From assembly GCA_002409325.1 (NCBI GenBank), contig DHUU01000017.1:1-64000 (forward strand): a stretch of 64,000 nucleotides of DNA, read 5' to 3'. The position numbers and the translations under genes are program-made. This DNA comes from Bacteroidales bacterium UBA5226. Its GTDB lineage: Bacteria > Bacteroidota > Bacteroidia > Bacteroidales > UBA932. Positions 46,361-56,256 of the stretch are shown here, one piece after another. The notes below the pieces were generated by a model, which was given only the letters and a program-made list of their open reading frames with translations, did not search any database and was not told the DNA's origin. Numbering within the stretch: position 1 is the stretch's first letter; every line of letters starts with the position of its first letter.

Positions 46361-47744
46361 TTCCCAGTTCAGCTGCCCTATGTTTCATCAGCTCTCGGGC
46401 TTCTTCATAATTATTGCCGATTTTTCCATCCAGAATAGCCTCCTTGATATAATCCTTAATCAATCCCACTTCGCGGCATGGGGGCAGGTTGTAAGTCTTC
46501 ATGATTACTTCTCCCGAGATAGGAGGCTGAAAGTTCCTGATGGCATCTTTTTCTTCAACCAGTATCAATTTTTTACTGACCAGTTCAAAATTCCCGAGGT
46601 GCTGCCTTACGGTCCTGGGGTTTTTTGATGTTATGTCGGCGCGACACAGCAGCATCAGGTCATCAATATCCTCCCCGGCATCGAACAGGAGCCTGCGGAC
46701 CCCGGAATCATTGACATTACTTACCAGAGCAATAGGTCTTAAGTGCAGCTGTACCAGCTTCCGGACATATTTCATTTCTTCGCCCAGGGGCAATCTAAGC
46801 TGTCGGAAAATCCCGGGAATCATTTTACTGCCAATAAAATCATGTCCGTGAAAAGTCCATCCCGACTCCCTGTCAAATTGCTTTGTGGACGGTTTCCCAA
46901 TATCGTGCAGCAAAGCTGCCCAGCGAAGCCATATATTGTCACTGGCCAGGGCTACGTTATCCAGGACTTCCATCGTATGACTGAAGTTTTCCTTGTGTCC
47001 TTTCCCTTTCATTGTTTCCACCCCCCGCAGCTGGGATACCTGCGGTAGGATCATAGACAGAAGACCGCTTTTTTCCAGCAGGCAGAATCCCACAGAAGGT
47101 TTGCCAGAGGCCATGATCTTTTGCAATTCGGCCGTTATCCTCTCCTGGGATACGATCTGAATCCTGGCGGCATTCCTGGTAATGGAATCGAAAGCCGTCT
47201 CATCTATAGCGAATTCCAGTTGTGCTGCAAACCGGATTGCACGAACCATCCTCAGGGGATCATCGCTGAATGTAGTGTCCGGGTCTAAAGGAGTTCTTAT
47301 AGTTTTATTAACAAGATCGTTAAGGCCATTGAACGGATCTGTCAGGGTGCCATAATCTTCCTGCTGCAGACTGAATGCCATAGCATTTATTGTGAAGTCA
47401 CGCCTTTTCTGATCATCTTCCACAGTCCCGTTCTCGACAACCGGTTTTCGGGAATCGGATCTGTATGACTCTTTTCTTGCCCCGACAAATTCAATATCCA
47501 TCCCGCGGTAGCGTAACATGGCCGTACCAAAGTTTTTGAACAGCGTAGCTTTAACCTTCAGAACAGAGGCTACGTCAGAGGCGATTTCCAAGCCATTGCC
47601 TTCTACAACAATATCAATATCAGTAGAATGACGTTTTAGGAAAAAATCGCGTACATATCCACCGATAACATAGGCGCGCACATTTCTGGTCTGAGCCTGC
47701 AGGGATACGATTTTGAATATTTTGGATCTCAGGGGAGCTTTCAT
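46341..47744 (-). CDS. cca: CCA tRNA nucleotidyltransferase / polymerase with HD domain
   Basis: 467 residues. Nucleotidyltransferase core [22 protein letters not shown] (~26-47), [13 protein letters not shown] (~113), RNA-binding helical part and an HD phosphohydrolase domain ([13 protein letters not shown] ~260, HGHDFIGSK). Adds or repairs CCA, in line with tRNA-Ala at the start of the window lacking an encoded CCA. Starts 12 bp after the HsdR_N-like gene. Confidence 0.93.
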   Translation of the reverse strand: MKAPLRSKIFKIVSLQAQTRNVRAYVIGGYVRDFFLKRHSTDIDIVVEGNGLEIASDVASVLKVKATLFKNFGTAMLRYRGMDIEFVGARKESYRSDSRKPVVENGTVEDDQKRRDFTINAMAFSLQQEDYGTLTDPFNGLNDLVNKTIRTPLDPDTTFSDDPLRMVRAIRFAAQLEFAIDETAFDSITRNAARIQIVSQERITAELQKIMASGKPSVGFCLLEKSGLLSMILPQVSQLRGVETMKGKGHKENFSHTMEVLDNVALASDNIWLRWAALLHDIGKPSTKQFDRESGWTFHGHDFIGSKMIPGIFRQLRLPLGEEMKYVRKLVQLHLRPIALVSNVNDSGVRRLLFDAGEDIDDLMLLCRADITSKNPRTVRQHLGNFELVSKKLILVEEKDAIRNFQPPISGEVIMKTYNLPPCREVGLIKDYIKEAILDGKIGNNYEEARELMKHRAAELGISEAGA

Positions 47745-47756
47745 TACAACGGTTGT

Positions 47757-48158
47757 TTAGATCAGTTCCTGATATACAGGTATATCTTTCATGGATTCAT
47801 AAAAGCCGTTTTCCCGGCTAAATTTCCAGAAAAATGTTTGTGAACCGTTGCTAACAAGAAGGTAGGGCGCAAGAATCTCTGCGTTATACCTTCTCAACTG
47901 GGCAATGGTTTTTTCGTCCACCCTGACAGAAGGCGCTTTGAACTCTGCCAGCACCAGAGGTTTCCCACCCCGGTCATGGAGTACCAGATCAGCACGGTGA
48001 TCCAGGTTTTTAACGGGGTATTCACAGCTCATCAGGTGTAGGGGAGCTCCGCATACAATATGAAGGTGTTTAATGATATGCTGACGGACTTCCTCCTCCG
48101 GTGTGCGTTCCACCCATTTTTTTCTTACTGAGCAATATATTACAGACGGACTATTCAT
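47757..48158 (-). CDS. HsdR_N-like PD-(D/E)XK protein
   Basis: 133 residues. YPVKNLDHRADLVLHD...PLVLAEFKAP (~52-80) supplies the D...ExK core of the type I restriction HsdR N-terminal fold. The rest of HsdR is absent and no hsdM/hsdS is near, so this is the small stand-alone version that in Bacteroidetes commonly sits next to holA. Function unknown. Shares a 26-bp divergent promoter with holA. Confidence 0.85.
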   Translation of the reverse strand: MNSPSVIYCSVRKKWVERTPEEEVRQHIIKHLHIVCGAPLHLMSCEYPVKNLDHRADLVLHDRGGKPLVLAEFKAPSVRVDEKTIAQLRRYNAEILAPYLLVSNGSQTFFWKFSRENGFYESMKDIPVYQELI

Positions 48159-48184
48159 TATGCAAATTTATGTAAATTTGTCTT
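48159..48184. promoter_or_regulatory. 26-bp back-to-back promoter for holA and HsdR_N-like gene
   Basis: CAAATTTA-TG-TAAATTTG at 48163-48180 contains a perfect -7 box on each strand (minus 48163-48170, plus 48173-48180), separated by 2 bp. Each box lies exactly 4 nt from its ATG. Confidence 0.7.
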
Positions 48185-49228
48185 ATGGCTAAAACAACAT
48201 CCGTAGAAACCCTGTCCACCTACAAAAGGATTATGAGGGATTTGGAACAAGGGAAATACAAACCATGCTACCTGCTCATGGGTGAGGAACCCTTTTATGT
48301 GGATCAGATCACCTCATTTATTGCCGCCCATGCACTTACAGAAGATGAAAAGGCATTCAACCAGATGGTCATCTACGGACAGGATGCCACCGTTATGCAG
48401 ATTGCTGACAATGCAAGAAGGTATCCGCTCATGGCATCCAGACAGGTCATCATAGTTAAGGAAGCACAGCAGTTAAAAGGAATTGAGGGTCTTGCATCCT
48501 ATTTCAAAGCCATGAATCCATCTTGTGTGCTGGTTCTTTGCTTGATGGGCAAATCGCTGGATAAAAGAACCGAGCTCTGGAAAACGGCACTCAAATATTG
48601 TGAAGTCCTGGAGTCTGTTCCCCTTAGGGATTACCAGATGCAGGAATGGATAACCGCTTACCTGAAAGAAAAGAACACTAGGATAGAACCACAGGCAGCC
48701 AGCCTGCTGGCGGATTTCCTTGGTACGGACTTGCAACGGGTCGTTATGGAGCTGGACAAATTATTCATACTTATTCCTGAAGGGACACTGGCCATCTCAA
48801 CGGACATGGTTGAAAACTCGGTGGGTATTAACCGTGATTTCAGTCCTTTTACCATGTTCAGGCACCTTACTGACGGAAATTTTTCCGGCGTGCAACCCAT
48901 AGTGCAATATTTCTCGGATAATGAAAAGAAGTATCCCCTGGTCATGATCATCAGCCTTTTGTATACGCATTTATCACGGATACTAAAATACCATACCCTG
49001 CGCATGGAAAATCCCTCCCTTACAGAAGACGCTGTCGGGAAGCTCATGGGCAGCAATTACTACTTTTTTAAAGAGACACTCCGTGCTTCCCGGTTTTTTA
49101 CATTCAGCAGGACAGTAAGGGCCATGGAACTGCTGTGCATATACGACAGTCTGTATAAATCTTCGGACCGCGGAGAAGCCACGGACGGGGAACTACTCAT
49201 GGAAATGGTCTGCAAAATGATGGCCTGA
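48185..49228 (+). CDS. holA: DNA polymerase III subunit delta
   Basis: 347 residues. AAA+-like clamp-loader subunit with degenerate ATP site: CYLLMGEEPFYVDQIT (~29), MASRQVIIVKEAQQLKG (~85), LAGLGTDLQRVVMELDKL-type helix FLGTDLQRVVMELDKL (~180) and a collar domain. Part of the replicase clamp loader. Ends directly against the convergent alr. Confidence 0.93.
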   Translation: MAKTTSVETLSTYKRIMRDLEQGKYKPCYLLMGEEPFYVDQITSFIAAHALTEDEKAFNQMVIYGQDATVMQIADNARRYPLMASRQVIIVKEAQQLKGIEGLASYFKAMNPSCVLVLCLMGKSLDKRTELWKTALKYCEVLESVPLRDYQMQEWITAYLKEKNTRIEPQAASLLADFLGTDLQRVVMELDKLFILIPEGTLAISTDMVENSVGINRDFSPFTMFRHLTDGNFSGVQPIVQYFSDNEKKYPLVMIISLLYTHLSRILKYHTLRMENPSLTEDAVGKLMGSNYYFFKETLRASRFFTFSRTVRAMELLCIYDSLYKSSDRGEATDGELLMEMVCKMMA

Positions 49229-50335
49229 TCAGGACACATAGATTCTGGGGACCCGTTGTGCAACGCTCGTAAGGATCTCGTAGGGGATAGTACCCAGAAT
49301 GTCTGCCAGTTCAAAGATGGTCGGGGCTTCGCCAAAAACGGTTACCATGTCCCCTGGTTTGACATCAATGCCGGTTACGTCAATCATGCACATGTCCATA
49401 CAGATATTTCCAATGGTAGGAGCCCTGTGTCCATTGACAGAGAAGCAGGCTTTACCTCCGCTCAGATGACGGTTTACCCCGTCTGCATAGCCAATGGCCA
49501 GGGTAGCTATGCGTGTGCCCGGGGTGGTGACTTTCCCGGCCCTGGCATACCCGACGGTTTCTCCTTTGGCAACGGTTTTTACCTGTAAAACAGGCGTTTT
49601 GAGATAAGCAGTAGGACGTAGCAGACTCCTGTCCACATAGGACATTCCGTAAAGCCCGATTCCCAGCCTGGCCATATCATACTGGGCTTCTTTTGCGAAC
49701 CGTTCTATTCCGGGGGAATTAAGCAGATGGCGGATGGGTTTGTAATCCAGATGATTCATTAAAAAGGAGGAAAGGCTTTCAAAGCGGGCTATTTGTGCCC
49801 TTGTAAAATCATCGTGCTTCGGATCTCCCGAAGCTACAAAATGGGAAAAAATGGATGCGATCCTCACGAACTGCGCCAAAGGCAATTCATGCACCAGGTC
49901 ATGGAGCTCGGCCTGTTCAAAACCAAGGCGGTGCATCCCTGTATCGAGTTTGATGTGAACAGGATAAGCCTTTTCTCCCATGGCAGCGGCTTCACATGCA
50001 AAACGTTTAAAAGCATCCAGGCAGGGAAGGCTTGGCTCCAGACGATTTTTGATCAGGAGCTGATAGTGCTCCATGCCGGAGGAAAGCACTATTACCGGAA
50101 GATTTACGCCTGCCTGTCGTATGGCAACGCCTTCTCCGGGAAATGCGACGGCCAGGTAATCAACGCCATTATCTTCCAGAATACGGGAAAATTCGCCGAT
50201 GCCGTGACCATATCCGTAGGCTTTGACCAAAACAAGCAATTTTGTTTCCTGATTTAAAAAAGAACGGAAATACTTCAGGTTGTGCCGGATGTTGGGAACG
50301 CTGATTTCAAGGTGGGTAAATAGGTTTGCGCTCAT
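49229..50335 (-). CDS. alr: Alanine racemase
   Basis: 368 residues. PLP lysine in [13 protein letters not shown] (~38), [13 protein letters not shown] (~128), RLGIGLYG (~225) and the second-base Tyr region VGYARAGKV (~265), [11 protein letters not shown]. Supplies D-alanine for peptidoglycan. A stand-alone enzyme, not fused to MurF. ATG overlaps the tdk stop (ATGA). Confidence 0.96.
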   Translation of the reverse strand: MSANLFTHLEISVPNIRHNLKYFRSFLNQETKLLVLVKAYGYGHGIGEFSRILEDNGVDYLAVAFPGEGVAIRQAGVNLPVIVLSSGMEHYQLLIKNRLEPSLPCLDAFKRFACEAAAMGEKAYPVHIKLDTGMHRLGFEQAELHDLVHELPLAQFVRIASIFSHFVASGDPKHDDFTRAQIARFESLSSFLMNHLDYKPIRHLLNSPGIERFAKEAQYDMARLGIGLYGMSYVDRSLLRPTAYLKTPVLQVKTVAKGETVGYARAGKVTTPGTRIATLAIGYADGVNRHLSGGKACFSVNGHRAPTIGNICMDMCMIDVTGIDVKPGDMVTVFGEAPTIFELADILGTIPYEILTSVAQRVPRIYVS

Positions 50336-50895
50336 TTTTGTATCTGGTTAAAACAATGTCTGCAAAGGGGTTCGTAGATGTCTTTTTCCCCAAGCTCTAC
50401 AAGCCGGGTGCTGTTGCTCAAACGATGGGAATACTGTGCCGGATCCCCGCAACGCACACATATGGCGTGAACTTTAACAATATGTTCGGCCACAGCCATC
50501 AAATCAGGCATGGGACCGAATGGATTTCCCTGGTAATCCATGTCCAGGCCGGCCACAATTACCCGAATACCGTTTTGAGCAAGTATCTGGCAGACCCTTA
50601 CAAGATTCTGGTCAAAGAATTGTGCCTCGTCAATGGCCACCACATCTACATTGGTGGCCAGTAAAAGAATGCTTTCTGCCGAGTCAACCGGCGTTGAGGG
50701 ATAGGAATGGCTGTCGTGGGAAACCACTTCTTCCATTGAATACCTCACATCTAGGCGGGGTTTGAATATTTCCACCCGCTGATTGGCAAACCTGGCCCTT
50801 TTGAGCCGGCGCAGGAGTTCTTCTGTTTTTCCCGAGAACATGGATCCGCAGATCACTTCAATCCTTCCGTTCCATTTTTGAGTTTCCAGAAACAT
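50332..50895 (-). CDS. tdk: Thymidine kinase
   Basis: 187 residues. Walker [13 protein letters not shown] (~17), DEAQFF (~94), a zinc site [13 protein letters not shown] (~148) with CRHC near the end, and the lasso [15 protein letters not shown] (~115). Type II bacterial thymidine kinase, for dTMP salvage. 12 bp downstream of the nucleotidase genes. Confidence 0.97.
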   Translation of the reverse strand: MFLETQKWNGRIEVICGSMFSGKTEELLRRLKRARFANQRVEIFKPRLDVRYSMEEVVSHDSHSYPSTPVDSAESILLLATNVDVVAIDEAQFFDQNLVRVCQILAQNGIRVIVAGLDMDYQGNPFGPMPDLMAVAEHIVKVHAICVRCGDPAQYSHRLSNSTRLVELGEKDIYEPLCRHCFNQIQK

Positions 50896-50907
50896 GATGC
50901 ATCCCCA

Positions 50908-51717
50908 TTAAAAAGTTATATCGACACGTCCCGCATATACTCCGTAGGCTCCTGTCTGGACTATGACCACCTTGTGTCCATCCAGATCTGCCTCTGTTAC
51001 GGGCTCTTCAAGAAAAGTATGTGAATGCCCCCCGATAATCAGGTGTATGTTCCTGGACTGGGCAGCCAGTTTTATATCTGCATCAAAGCCCTGGTGGGTC
51101 AGGCAGATAACAAGGTCACAACCTTTTCTTTTAAGCCATGATGCCAGCTTGTTGGCTGTCTGGACCGGGTCCCGGTATTGCATGAACCGTAACACTTCGC
51201 TGGAGACAAGACCATTCAGGTTCAGGGTCAGGCCTATGATGCCGATTTTTTTCCCGTTGATCCGGACTATGACATAGGGTTGGACCAATTTTCTGAGTGG
51301 CCTGTACAAAATATCATAATTGGCACAAAGAATATGGTAATCCGCCATTTTGAGACGGCTGACAAGGTCTTTCAGTCCGTTGTCAAACTCATGGTTCCCC
51401 AGTGTGGTGGCAAATAACCCGAGTGAATTCATGCCTTCTACTTCTACCTTTCCGCCAAAGAGGTTGAAATAGGGCGTTCCCTGGTTGTAGTCTCCCGCAT
51501 CCAGATACAGCAGGTCCGGATACTCTTTTCTCATTTCTTCCAGGTAGCCCGACAAACTTAACAAACCGCCTGTCCCGGCATTACGCCCCGATTGAAAAGG
51601 CTCTATCTGGCTGTGAAAATCATTGGTATGCAAGATCACCAGATCCTGGCCTGACAGGGGCAGGATTATGCCTGAAAGCAAGATAAGAGAAAAGGTGTAA
51701 ATAAAATACTTTTTCAT
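50908..51717 (-). CDS. 5'-nucleotidase, metallophosphatase half
   Basis: 269 residues; signal peptide 1 to ~23. All metal-site motifs of the UshA N-terminal domain: LHTNDFHSQIEP (~29), LDAGDYNQGTP (~72), LGNHEFDNG (~105), CLTHQGFD (~205) and IGGHSHTF (~228). It lacks the C-terminal substrate domain, which is encoded by the gene just upstream. Its ATG overlaps that gene's stop by one base (TAATG). Confidence 0.93.
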   Translation of the reverse strand: MKKYFIYTFSLILLSGIILPLSGQDLVILHTNDFHSQIEPFQSGRNAGTGGLLSLSGYLEEMRKEYPDLLYLDAGDYNQGTPYFNLFGGKVEVEGMNSLGLFATTLGNHEFDNGLKDLVSRLKMADYHILCANYDILYRPLRKLVQPYVIVRINGKKIGIIGLTLNLNGLVSSEVLRFMQYRDPVQTANKLASWLKRKGCDLVICLTHQGFDADIKLAAQSRNIHLIIGGHSHTFLEEPVTEADLDGHKVVIVQTGAYGVYAGRVDITF

Positions 51718-52493
51718 TACTCACGCGGGTTGTTGATCACCACCCGTCCATCTTTTTTGGCCGGTATGGGCTCTCCGTTTTTTGTAAACACATTGATATA
51801 CTGCAGTATAACATCTCTGAGTGTTATGCCCGAATAATCAACACCCACGTTCTCCCGCAGGGCGGTCATCCTGTCTCCTCCCGTTAGCAGGAAATCAATG
51901 GTGGCCAGATAGTAGGTTCGCTCATCGTCAAGAGGCTTGCCATTAATGAGCAGTTCGGTAATGATGCGGTTGTCAATTCGCAGCCGGACACCAGCCAGGG
52001 CCTCTGTTCGGCTGCGAGCGAAAAATTCGAACAAAGCCCTGACCTGATGGCCTTTCAGGGCTACCAGGACAAGAGAGTTTTCGAACGGGAAGGCGGCATA
52101 AACATAGTATAGAGTCAGGTCTCCCTTTGGAAACGAGGTGCGTATCCCTCCGAAATTGGTCATGGCAAAATCCACCCGGTCCAGGCCATAATGCCTTCTG
52201 GCGATGGCCAGCAGGGCATCTGCTGCCATATTGGACAACGGGCTTTCGGGAGCATAGGAGTCCATGGCCACCGTGGTATAACCAACTACCTGGCTCATCT
52301 TGCGGTTGAGTTCAGGGGAGTAGGCATTGATGATACTCTTTACAGCAGCCGAAGCTTTGGTCTGGTAAGCCGAGGTATCCATCAGTACCCGGACTGGCTT
52401 GATAGTCTGGGCCGTGGAGGAGGTCATCCCGGCGATAAGCAGCAACGCAGAGGAAAAGATAATTTTTATCAGCCGTTTTTGTAACGCATCCAT
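51717..52493 (-). CDS. 5'-nucleotidase, substrate-binding half
   Basis: 258 residues; signal peptide (LLLIAGMTSSTAQ, to ~28). UshA C-terminal domain: SPLSNMAADALL (~85), TNFGGIRTSFPKGDLT (~112), AFPFENSLV and DFLLTGGDRM (~215). With the following gene it makes a 5'-nucleotidase/UDP-sugar hydrolase as two chains. The ATG at 52493 (or 52499) overlaps the end of the ABC-2 permease; a longer frame lies inside that gene. An ABC-2 exporter upstream and tdk downstream. Confidence 0.9.
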   Translation of the reverse strand: MDALQKRLIKIIFSSALLLIAGMTSSTAQTIKPVRVLMDTSAYQTKASAAVKSIINAYSPELNRKMSQVVGYTTVAMDSYAPESPLSNMAADALLAIARRHYGLDRVDFAMTNFGGIRTSFPKGDLTLYYVYAAFPFENSLVLVALKGHQVRALFEFFARSRTEALAGVRLRIDNRIITELLINGKPLDDERTYYLATIDFLLTGGDRMTALRENVGVDYSGITLRDVILQYINVFTKNGEPIPAKKDGRVVINNPRE

Positions 52494-53812
52494 TTCCATA
52501 ACTCTTTCCAGGTTACTTTTTTCCCGTACAGAAGTATTCCCACCTTGTAGATTTTTGCCGAAAAATTGACTACGGCAAGGAAAGTAGCAAAGAGCAACAG
52601 GATGGAAACCAACAGCTGCCATAGCGGAACCCCTCCGAAGGGAAGCCTTGCCAGCATGACCATAGGCGAAGTGAAAGGGATCATGGAAGCCCATACAGAC
52701 AGGGAGCTGTCCGGGTGCTGAAAGGTATGCATCATGATGAACAATCCCAGGATCAGGGGAATGGTAATGGGCAGCTGGAATTGCTGTGTGTCTGTTTCGG
52801 AATCGGAAACAGAGCCTATGGCTGCGAACATCGAGGCGTACATCAGGTATCCCCCCACAAAATAGAGCACAAAACTCAAAAGGAATTTTCCGGCCTGTAT
52901 TTGTGACAAAGTGCTAGCAATGCCTGTTAGTACCCCGTTCCCTGTATCAAAAGATGAGATGGTTCCGGCCAGCCCGCCCTGAATCTGGGGGGCTGCCTGG
53001 CCCAATTCGGCAATGGCCCCGGTTCCAACCATAGCCATAACAATGAACAGGATGATAACAGTAAGCAGAATCCACAGCAGAAACTGCAACAAGGCCACCA
53101 GGGCTATCCCTATGATCTTGCCCAGCATGAGCTCAACCGGCTTAACCGATGATATGATGACTTCCACAATACGGTTTGTCTTTTCCTCTATAACACCCCT
53201 GATGACCATGGATCCATACATAAAGATGAACATATAGATCAGGAAGCTGCTCAGGTAGGCGATGGCCATATACACTTCCGTTATGGTTTCCTTTTCGTCT
53301 CCGGTATCGGTCCAGGTAAAGGATTTTGCCTGGATATTGGTCCTCACATCCTGCATGATCTGCTGCAGTTGCGGTATGTCGTACGAATTGAGCTTGCGCC
53401 TTTCCACTTCCTGGCTTACCTGGCGCGAGATATACCGCTGGACCTCGGAATCGATCTGGCTGGTGCTATAGAGTTTAATATCCATCTGATTGTTTCCGGC
53501 ATCCTCAATGACACATACGGCATGGATATTTTTAGTGTCAAAGCTGGTCCTGTATTCTTCCAGGTCGCCCTCTTGGAGGAAGGTGAAAGTGATATACTCC
53601 TGATTTTCAAGCACGGCTTGTCCAATGCCTGAGGAATCTATCACGTGAATGACTTTTTCCCTGTTGTCCTTGACCCCCGTCATGAGCATGGGAACGGTAA
53701 TCAGAGCAGCCATCATCAGGGGTGTAAGAAGAGTGGCAATGATGAAAGATTTCTTTCTGACGCGAATTGAAAACTCCCTGCCAATAATAAGGTTTATCTT
53801 TTTGATATTCAT
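52469..53812 (-). CDS. ABC-2 type permease (NatB-like)
   Basis: 447 residues. TM1 at ~22-45, a large extracytoplasmic domain (~50-180), then about six TM segments (~185-425) with YGSMVIRGVIEEKTNRIVEVI and ISSVKPVELMLGKIIG, the typical ABC2_membrane_3/NatB region. Cargo unknown. The start overlaps the ATPase stop by one base. Confidence 0.9.
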   Translation of the reverse strand: MNIKKINLIIGREFSIRVRKKSFIIATLLTPLMMAALITVPMLMTGVKDNREKVIHVIDSSGIGQAVLENQEYITFTFLQEGDLEEYRTSFDTKNIHAVCVIEDAGNNQMDIKLYSTSQIDSEVQRYISRQVSQEVERRKLNSYDIPQLQQIMQDVRTNIQAKSFTWTDTGDEKETITEVYMAIAYLSSFLIYMFIFMYGSMVIRGVIEEKTNRIVEVIISSVKPVELMLGKIIGIALVALLQFLLWILLTVIILFIVMAMVGTGAIAELGQAAPQIQGGLAGTISSFDTGNGVLTGIASTLSQIQAGKFLLSFVLYFVGGYLMYASMFAAIGSVSDSETDTQQFQLPITIPLILGLFIMMHTFQHPDSSLSVWASMIPFTSPMVMLARLPFGGVPLWQLLVSILLLFATFLAVVNFSAKIYKVGILLYGKKVTWKELWKWMRYKNG

Positions 53813-54738
53813 TATCTTTCCTCCTTATTCGTTACCAGTTTAATGAAAATGTCATGCATACGCGGGATGATCTCTGTCATGCCAACAACACTAACATGAG
53901 GCATGAGTGCTCGGAGCACGACATTGGTGTCATTTTTGTCTGCCGGATCTACTACTATCTGGTACGATCCGTCTTTCTTTCCCTGTGAAACAATGCTGAA
54001 AGGCAGGGTCTCCAGGGAGGAAGGATCAATGGGTTCCGAAGCCCGGTAAAGAATTTCAATATGGTTGTCTCCGTGAATGCGGCGGATTTCATGAAGATTT
54101 CCGGTTACAACCAGTCGCGCATTGTTTATCAGTGCAATCTGATCACACATTTCTTCTACCGATTCCATATTGTGGGTTGAAAGAATGACCGAGGTGCCGT
54201 CTTCCTTAAGCCGGAGGATTTCGTTCCGGATAAGATCCACATTGATGGGGTCAAAACCGCTGAAAGGTTCATCCAGAATGAGTAATTTGGGATTGTGCAT
54301 CACTGTTGTGACAAACTGCACTTTCTGGGCCATCCCTTTGGACAGTTCGGTGATTTTTTTATTCCACCAGGCCTGTATCCCAAAGCGGACAAACCAGGAT
54401 TTAAGGCTGGTCAGCGCCTGGGCATGTGTCATGCCCTTGAGTCTGGCCAGGTACAGGGCCTGATCGCCAATTTTCATCTTTTTATACAGTCCCCTCTCTT
54501 CCGGGAGATATCCTATACTAAAGACATCTTCTGCAGCCAGGGGATGGCCGTCAAAAGAGACACTACCTGAATCAGGTGCGGTAATCTGATTGACAATCCT
54601 CAAAAGGGTGGTTTTCCCGGCTCCGTTAGGCCCCAGCAATCCAAAGACCATTCCTTTGGGTACGACAATGCTTACATCATCAAGTGCTAGCTGCCCGTCA
54701 AAACTTTTAACCACATTTTTGGTTTCAAGTATATTCAT
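53812..54738 (-). CDS. ABC transporter ATPase (NatA-like)
   Basis: 308 residues from ATG 54738. Walker A GPNGAGKTTLLR (~35), ELSKGMAQKVQ signature variant (~128), Walker B LLILDEPFSGFDPIN (~150), STHNMESVEE (~185), plus a ~90-residue C-terminal extension (DUF4162-like). The longer frame begins before the promoter and is not used. Forms an exporter with the next gene; the nucleotidase, tdk and alr genes follow with short gaps. Confidence 0.92.
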   Translation of the reverse strand: MNILETKNVVKSFDGQLALDDVSIVVPKGMVFGLLGPNGAGKTTLLRIVNQITAPDSGSVSFDGHPLAAEDVFSIGYLPEERGLYKKMKIGDQALYLARLKGMTHAQALTSLKSWFVRFGIQAWWNKKITELSKGMAQKVQFVTTVMHNPKLLILDEPFSGFDPINVDLIRNEILRLKEDGTSVILSTHNMESVEEMCDQIALINNARLVVTGNLHEIRRIHGDNHIEILYRASEPIDPSSLETLPFSIVSQGKKDGSYQIVVDPADKNDTNVVLRALMPHVSVVGMTEIIPRMHDIFIKLVTNKEER

Positions 54739-54772
54739 AAAACAAATCGGGTTTATTAAAAATAATATCAGG

Positions 54773-54780
54773 CAAATATA
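54773..54780 (-). promoter_or_regulatory. -7 box TATATTTG for ABC exporter operon
   Basis: Perfect TAnnTTTG on the minus strand, 34 nt before the ATG at 54738. Confidence 0.6.
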
Positions 54781-54794
54781 GGAAAAATCACCAC

Positions 54795-55577
54795 TCAATA
54801 AAGATACCAACCAATTTTGCGTGCCTGCGCGCTTTCAAGGACCTTGTCACGAACCAGATGTTCCAGGGTGCAGGAATCCAATCCGGCCGTTTCCCTGTAC
54901 CTTACAATGCAACGGGCAAGGTACCTGCCAATGTAGAGGTGTTGCGCCAGTTGATCCTCTGTAGCGGTTCTCAGATCCATCCTGGTGATAAAAGAGGTGT
55001 CTGCAAAAACACGCTCATAGAATCCTTCCAGTCTTTCCCTGTCAATTCCGTTGACTTCCAGCAACTGCTCAGGGACGGCAAAGCCGCCTAGTTTTTCCCT
55101 GTACTTTATAATGCTGACCGCATAATACGGACCTATCCCGTATAATTTAATTAATTCGGCACTGTCTGCCGTATTGAGTTCGATCTTTCCGGGTATCACC
55201 GGCAGGTAATCCTCCGGGACTGGTTTCTTTTTGGTGTTTACAGGAATAACGTCCCCGGCTGTGTGGTTTTTCCCGTGCAGGACAGTCGCCGGATTTTCCT
55301 GTCTGTCAGGAACAGGATCCCCCTGCCTGAGTGATTCAGATTCCTCCGGTGGGGCAGCCTGGGATTTTCCCTCTCTGGCAGGCACCGTGCTCTTTTTGGG
55401 TATTGTTACCGGGGGTTCTGCATACCGGTTTGACATTTCTTCTGACAACAGGGAATCCTGCCCGACTTTACGATTGGGGACCAGATATCCCCAAAAAATC
55501 CTGATTAAAAGTAAAATAATAATTCCGGCAATTCCGGTTGCATGAATGATAAAATGATGCCTATTGCTCTGTTTCAT
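54795..55577 (-). CDS. Membrane-anchored helix-hairpin-helix (ComEA-like) protein
   Basis: 260 residues. One TM near the N-terminus (~13-31), a Pro/Glu-rich linker (~35-120) and two ComEA-type HhH units: ELNTADSAELIKLYGIGPYY (~128) and DLRTATEDQLAQHLYIGRYL (~203). Probably binds DNA outside the cytoplasm; whether it acts in DNA uptake is not shown by the context. Overlaps rsmI by 17 bp. Confidence 0.85.
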   Translation of the reverse strand: MKQSNRHHFIIHATGIAGIIILLLIRIFWGYLVPNRKVGQDSLLSEEMSNRYAEPPVTIPKKSTVPAREGKSQAAPPEESESLRQGDPVPDRQENPATVLHGKNHTAGDVIPVNTKKKPVPEDYLPVIPGKIELNTADSAELIKLYGIGPYYAVSIIKYREKLGGFAVPEQLLEVNGIDRERLEGFYERVFADTSFITRMDLRTATEDQLAQHLYIGRYLARCIVRYRETAGLDSCTLEHLVRDKVLESAQARKIGWYLY

Positions 55578-56256
55578 GATCCTTCCCTCTACCTTTCAAC
55601 ACTATGACAATTTCCCCCTTAGGGGTATTCTGACCGTACCATTGACAAAGTTCTGACAAAGTTCCCCGCCTGGTTTCCTGGTGGATTTTTGTTAATTCCC
55701 TGCAGACACAAGCCAGGCGGTCCGGTCCCAGGTACTGGCCCAGTTGCTCAAGGGTTTTAAGTAGTCTGAAAGGAGATTCATATAAGATAACGGTGCGGGT
55801 TTCGGCAGCCAGGAATTCCAGGCGGCTTCGCCTTCCTTTCTTTACGGGAAGAAATCCTTCAAAACAGAAACGGTCTGCCGGGAAACCGCTATTGATCAGG
55901 GCCGGAATCAGAGCGGTTGGTCCGGGCAGGCATTCAACAGGAATCCCTTCTTCCAGACATTCCCTGGCCAGGAGGAATCCGGGGTCCGAGATGCCTGGTG
56001 TGCCTGCATCGCTAATCAGGGCAACAAGCTTTCCCTGACGGATCTTTTCCATAACCGGTACCACCTGCCTGTGTTCGTTGTACATATGGTATGAAGCCAT
56101 ATGTGTGGTGATCCCAAATTTTTTTAACAGGACACTGCTGGTACGGGTGTCTTCGGCCAGAATCAGGTCTGCTTCCTGAAGCACTTTCAGGGCACGCAGT
56201 GTGATGTCTTCCAGGTTCCCGATGGGGGTGGGCACTATGATCAGTTTAGAACACAT
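55561..56256 (-). CDS. rsmI: 16S rRNA (C1402 2'-O) methyltransferase RsmI
   Basis: 231 residues. LIIVPTPIGNLEDITLRAL at the start, LILAEDTRTSSVLLKKFGI (~30), ALISDAGTPGISDPGFLL (~78) and FEGFLPVKKGRR (~128) are the RsmI signature series. The ATG at 56256 gives the standard N-terminus and overlaps the upstream gene by 11 bp. Confidence 0.95.
   Translation of the reverse strand: MCSKLIIVPTPIGNLEDITLRALKVLQEADLILAEDTRTSSVLLKKFGITTHMASYHMYNEHRQVVPVMEKIRQGKLVALISDAGTPGISDPGFLLARECLEEGIPVECLPGPTALIPALINSGFPADRFCFEGFLPVKKGRRSRLEFLAAETRTVILYESPFRLLKTLEQLGQYLGPDRLACVCRELTKIHQETRRGTLSELCQWYGQNTPKGEIVIVLKGRGKDHETEQ

Noticed and set aside
47757..48158. Remnant of a type I restriction system
   Set aside because: No hsdM, hsdS or helicase part is nearby and the small form next to holA is a usual Bacteroidetes arrangement.
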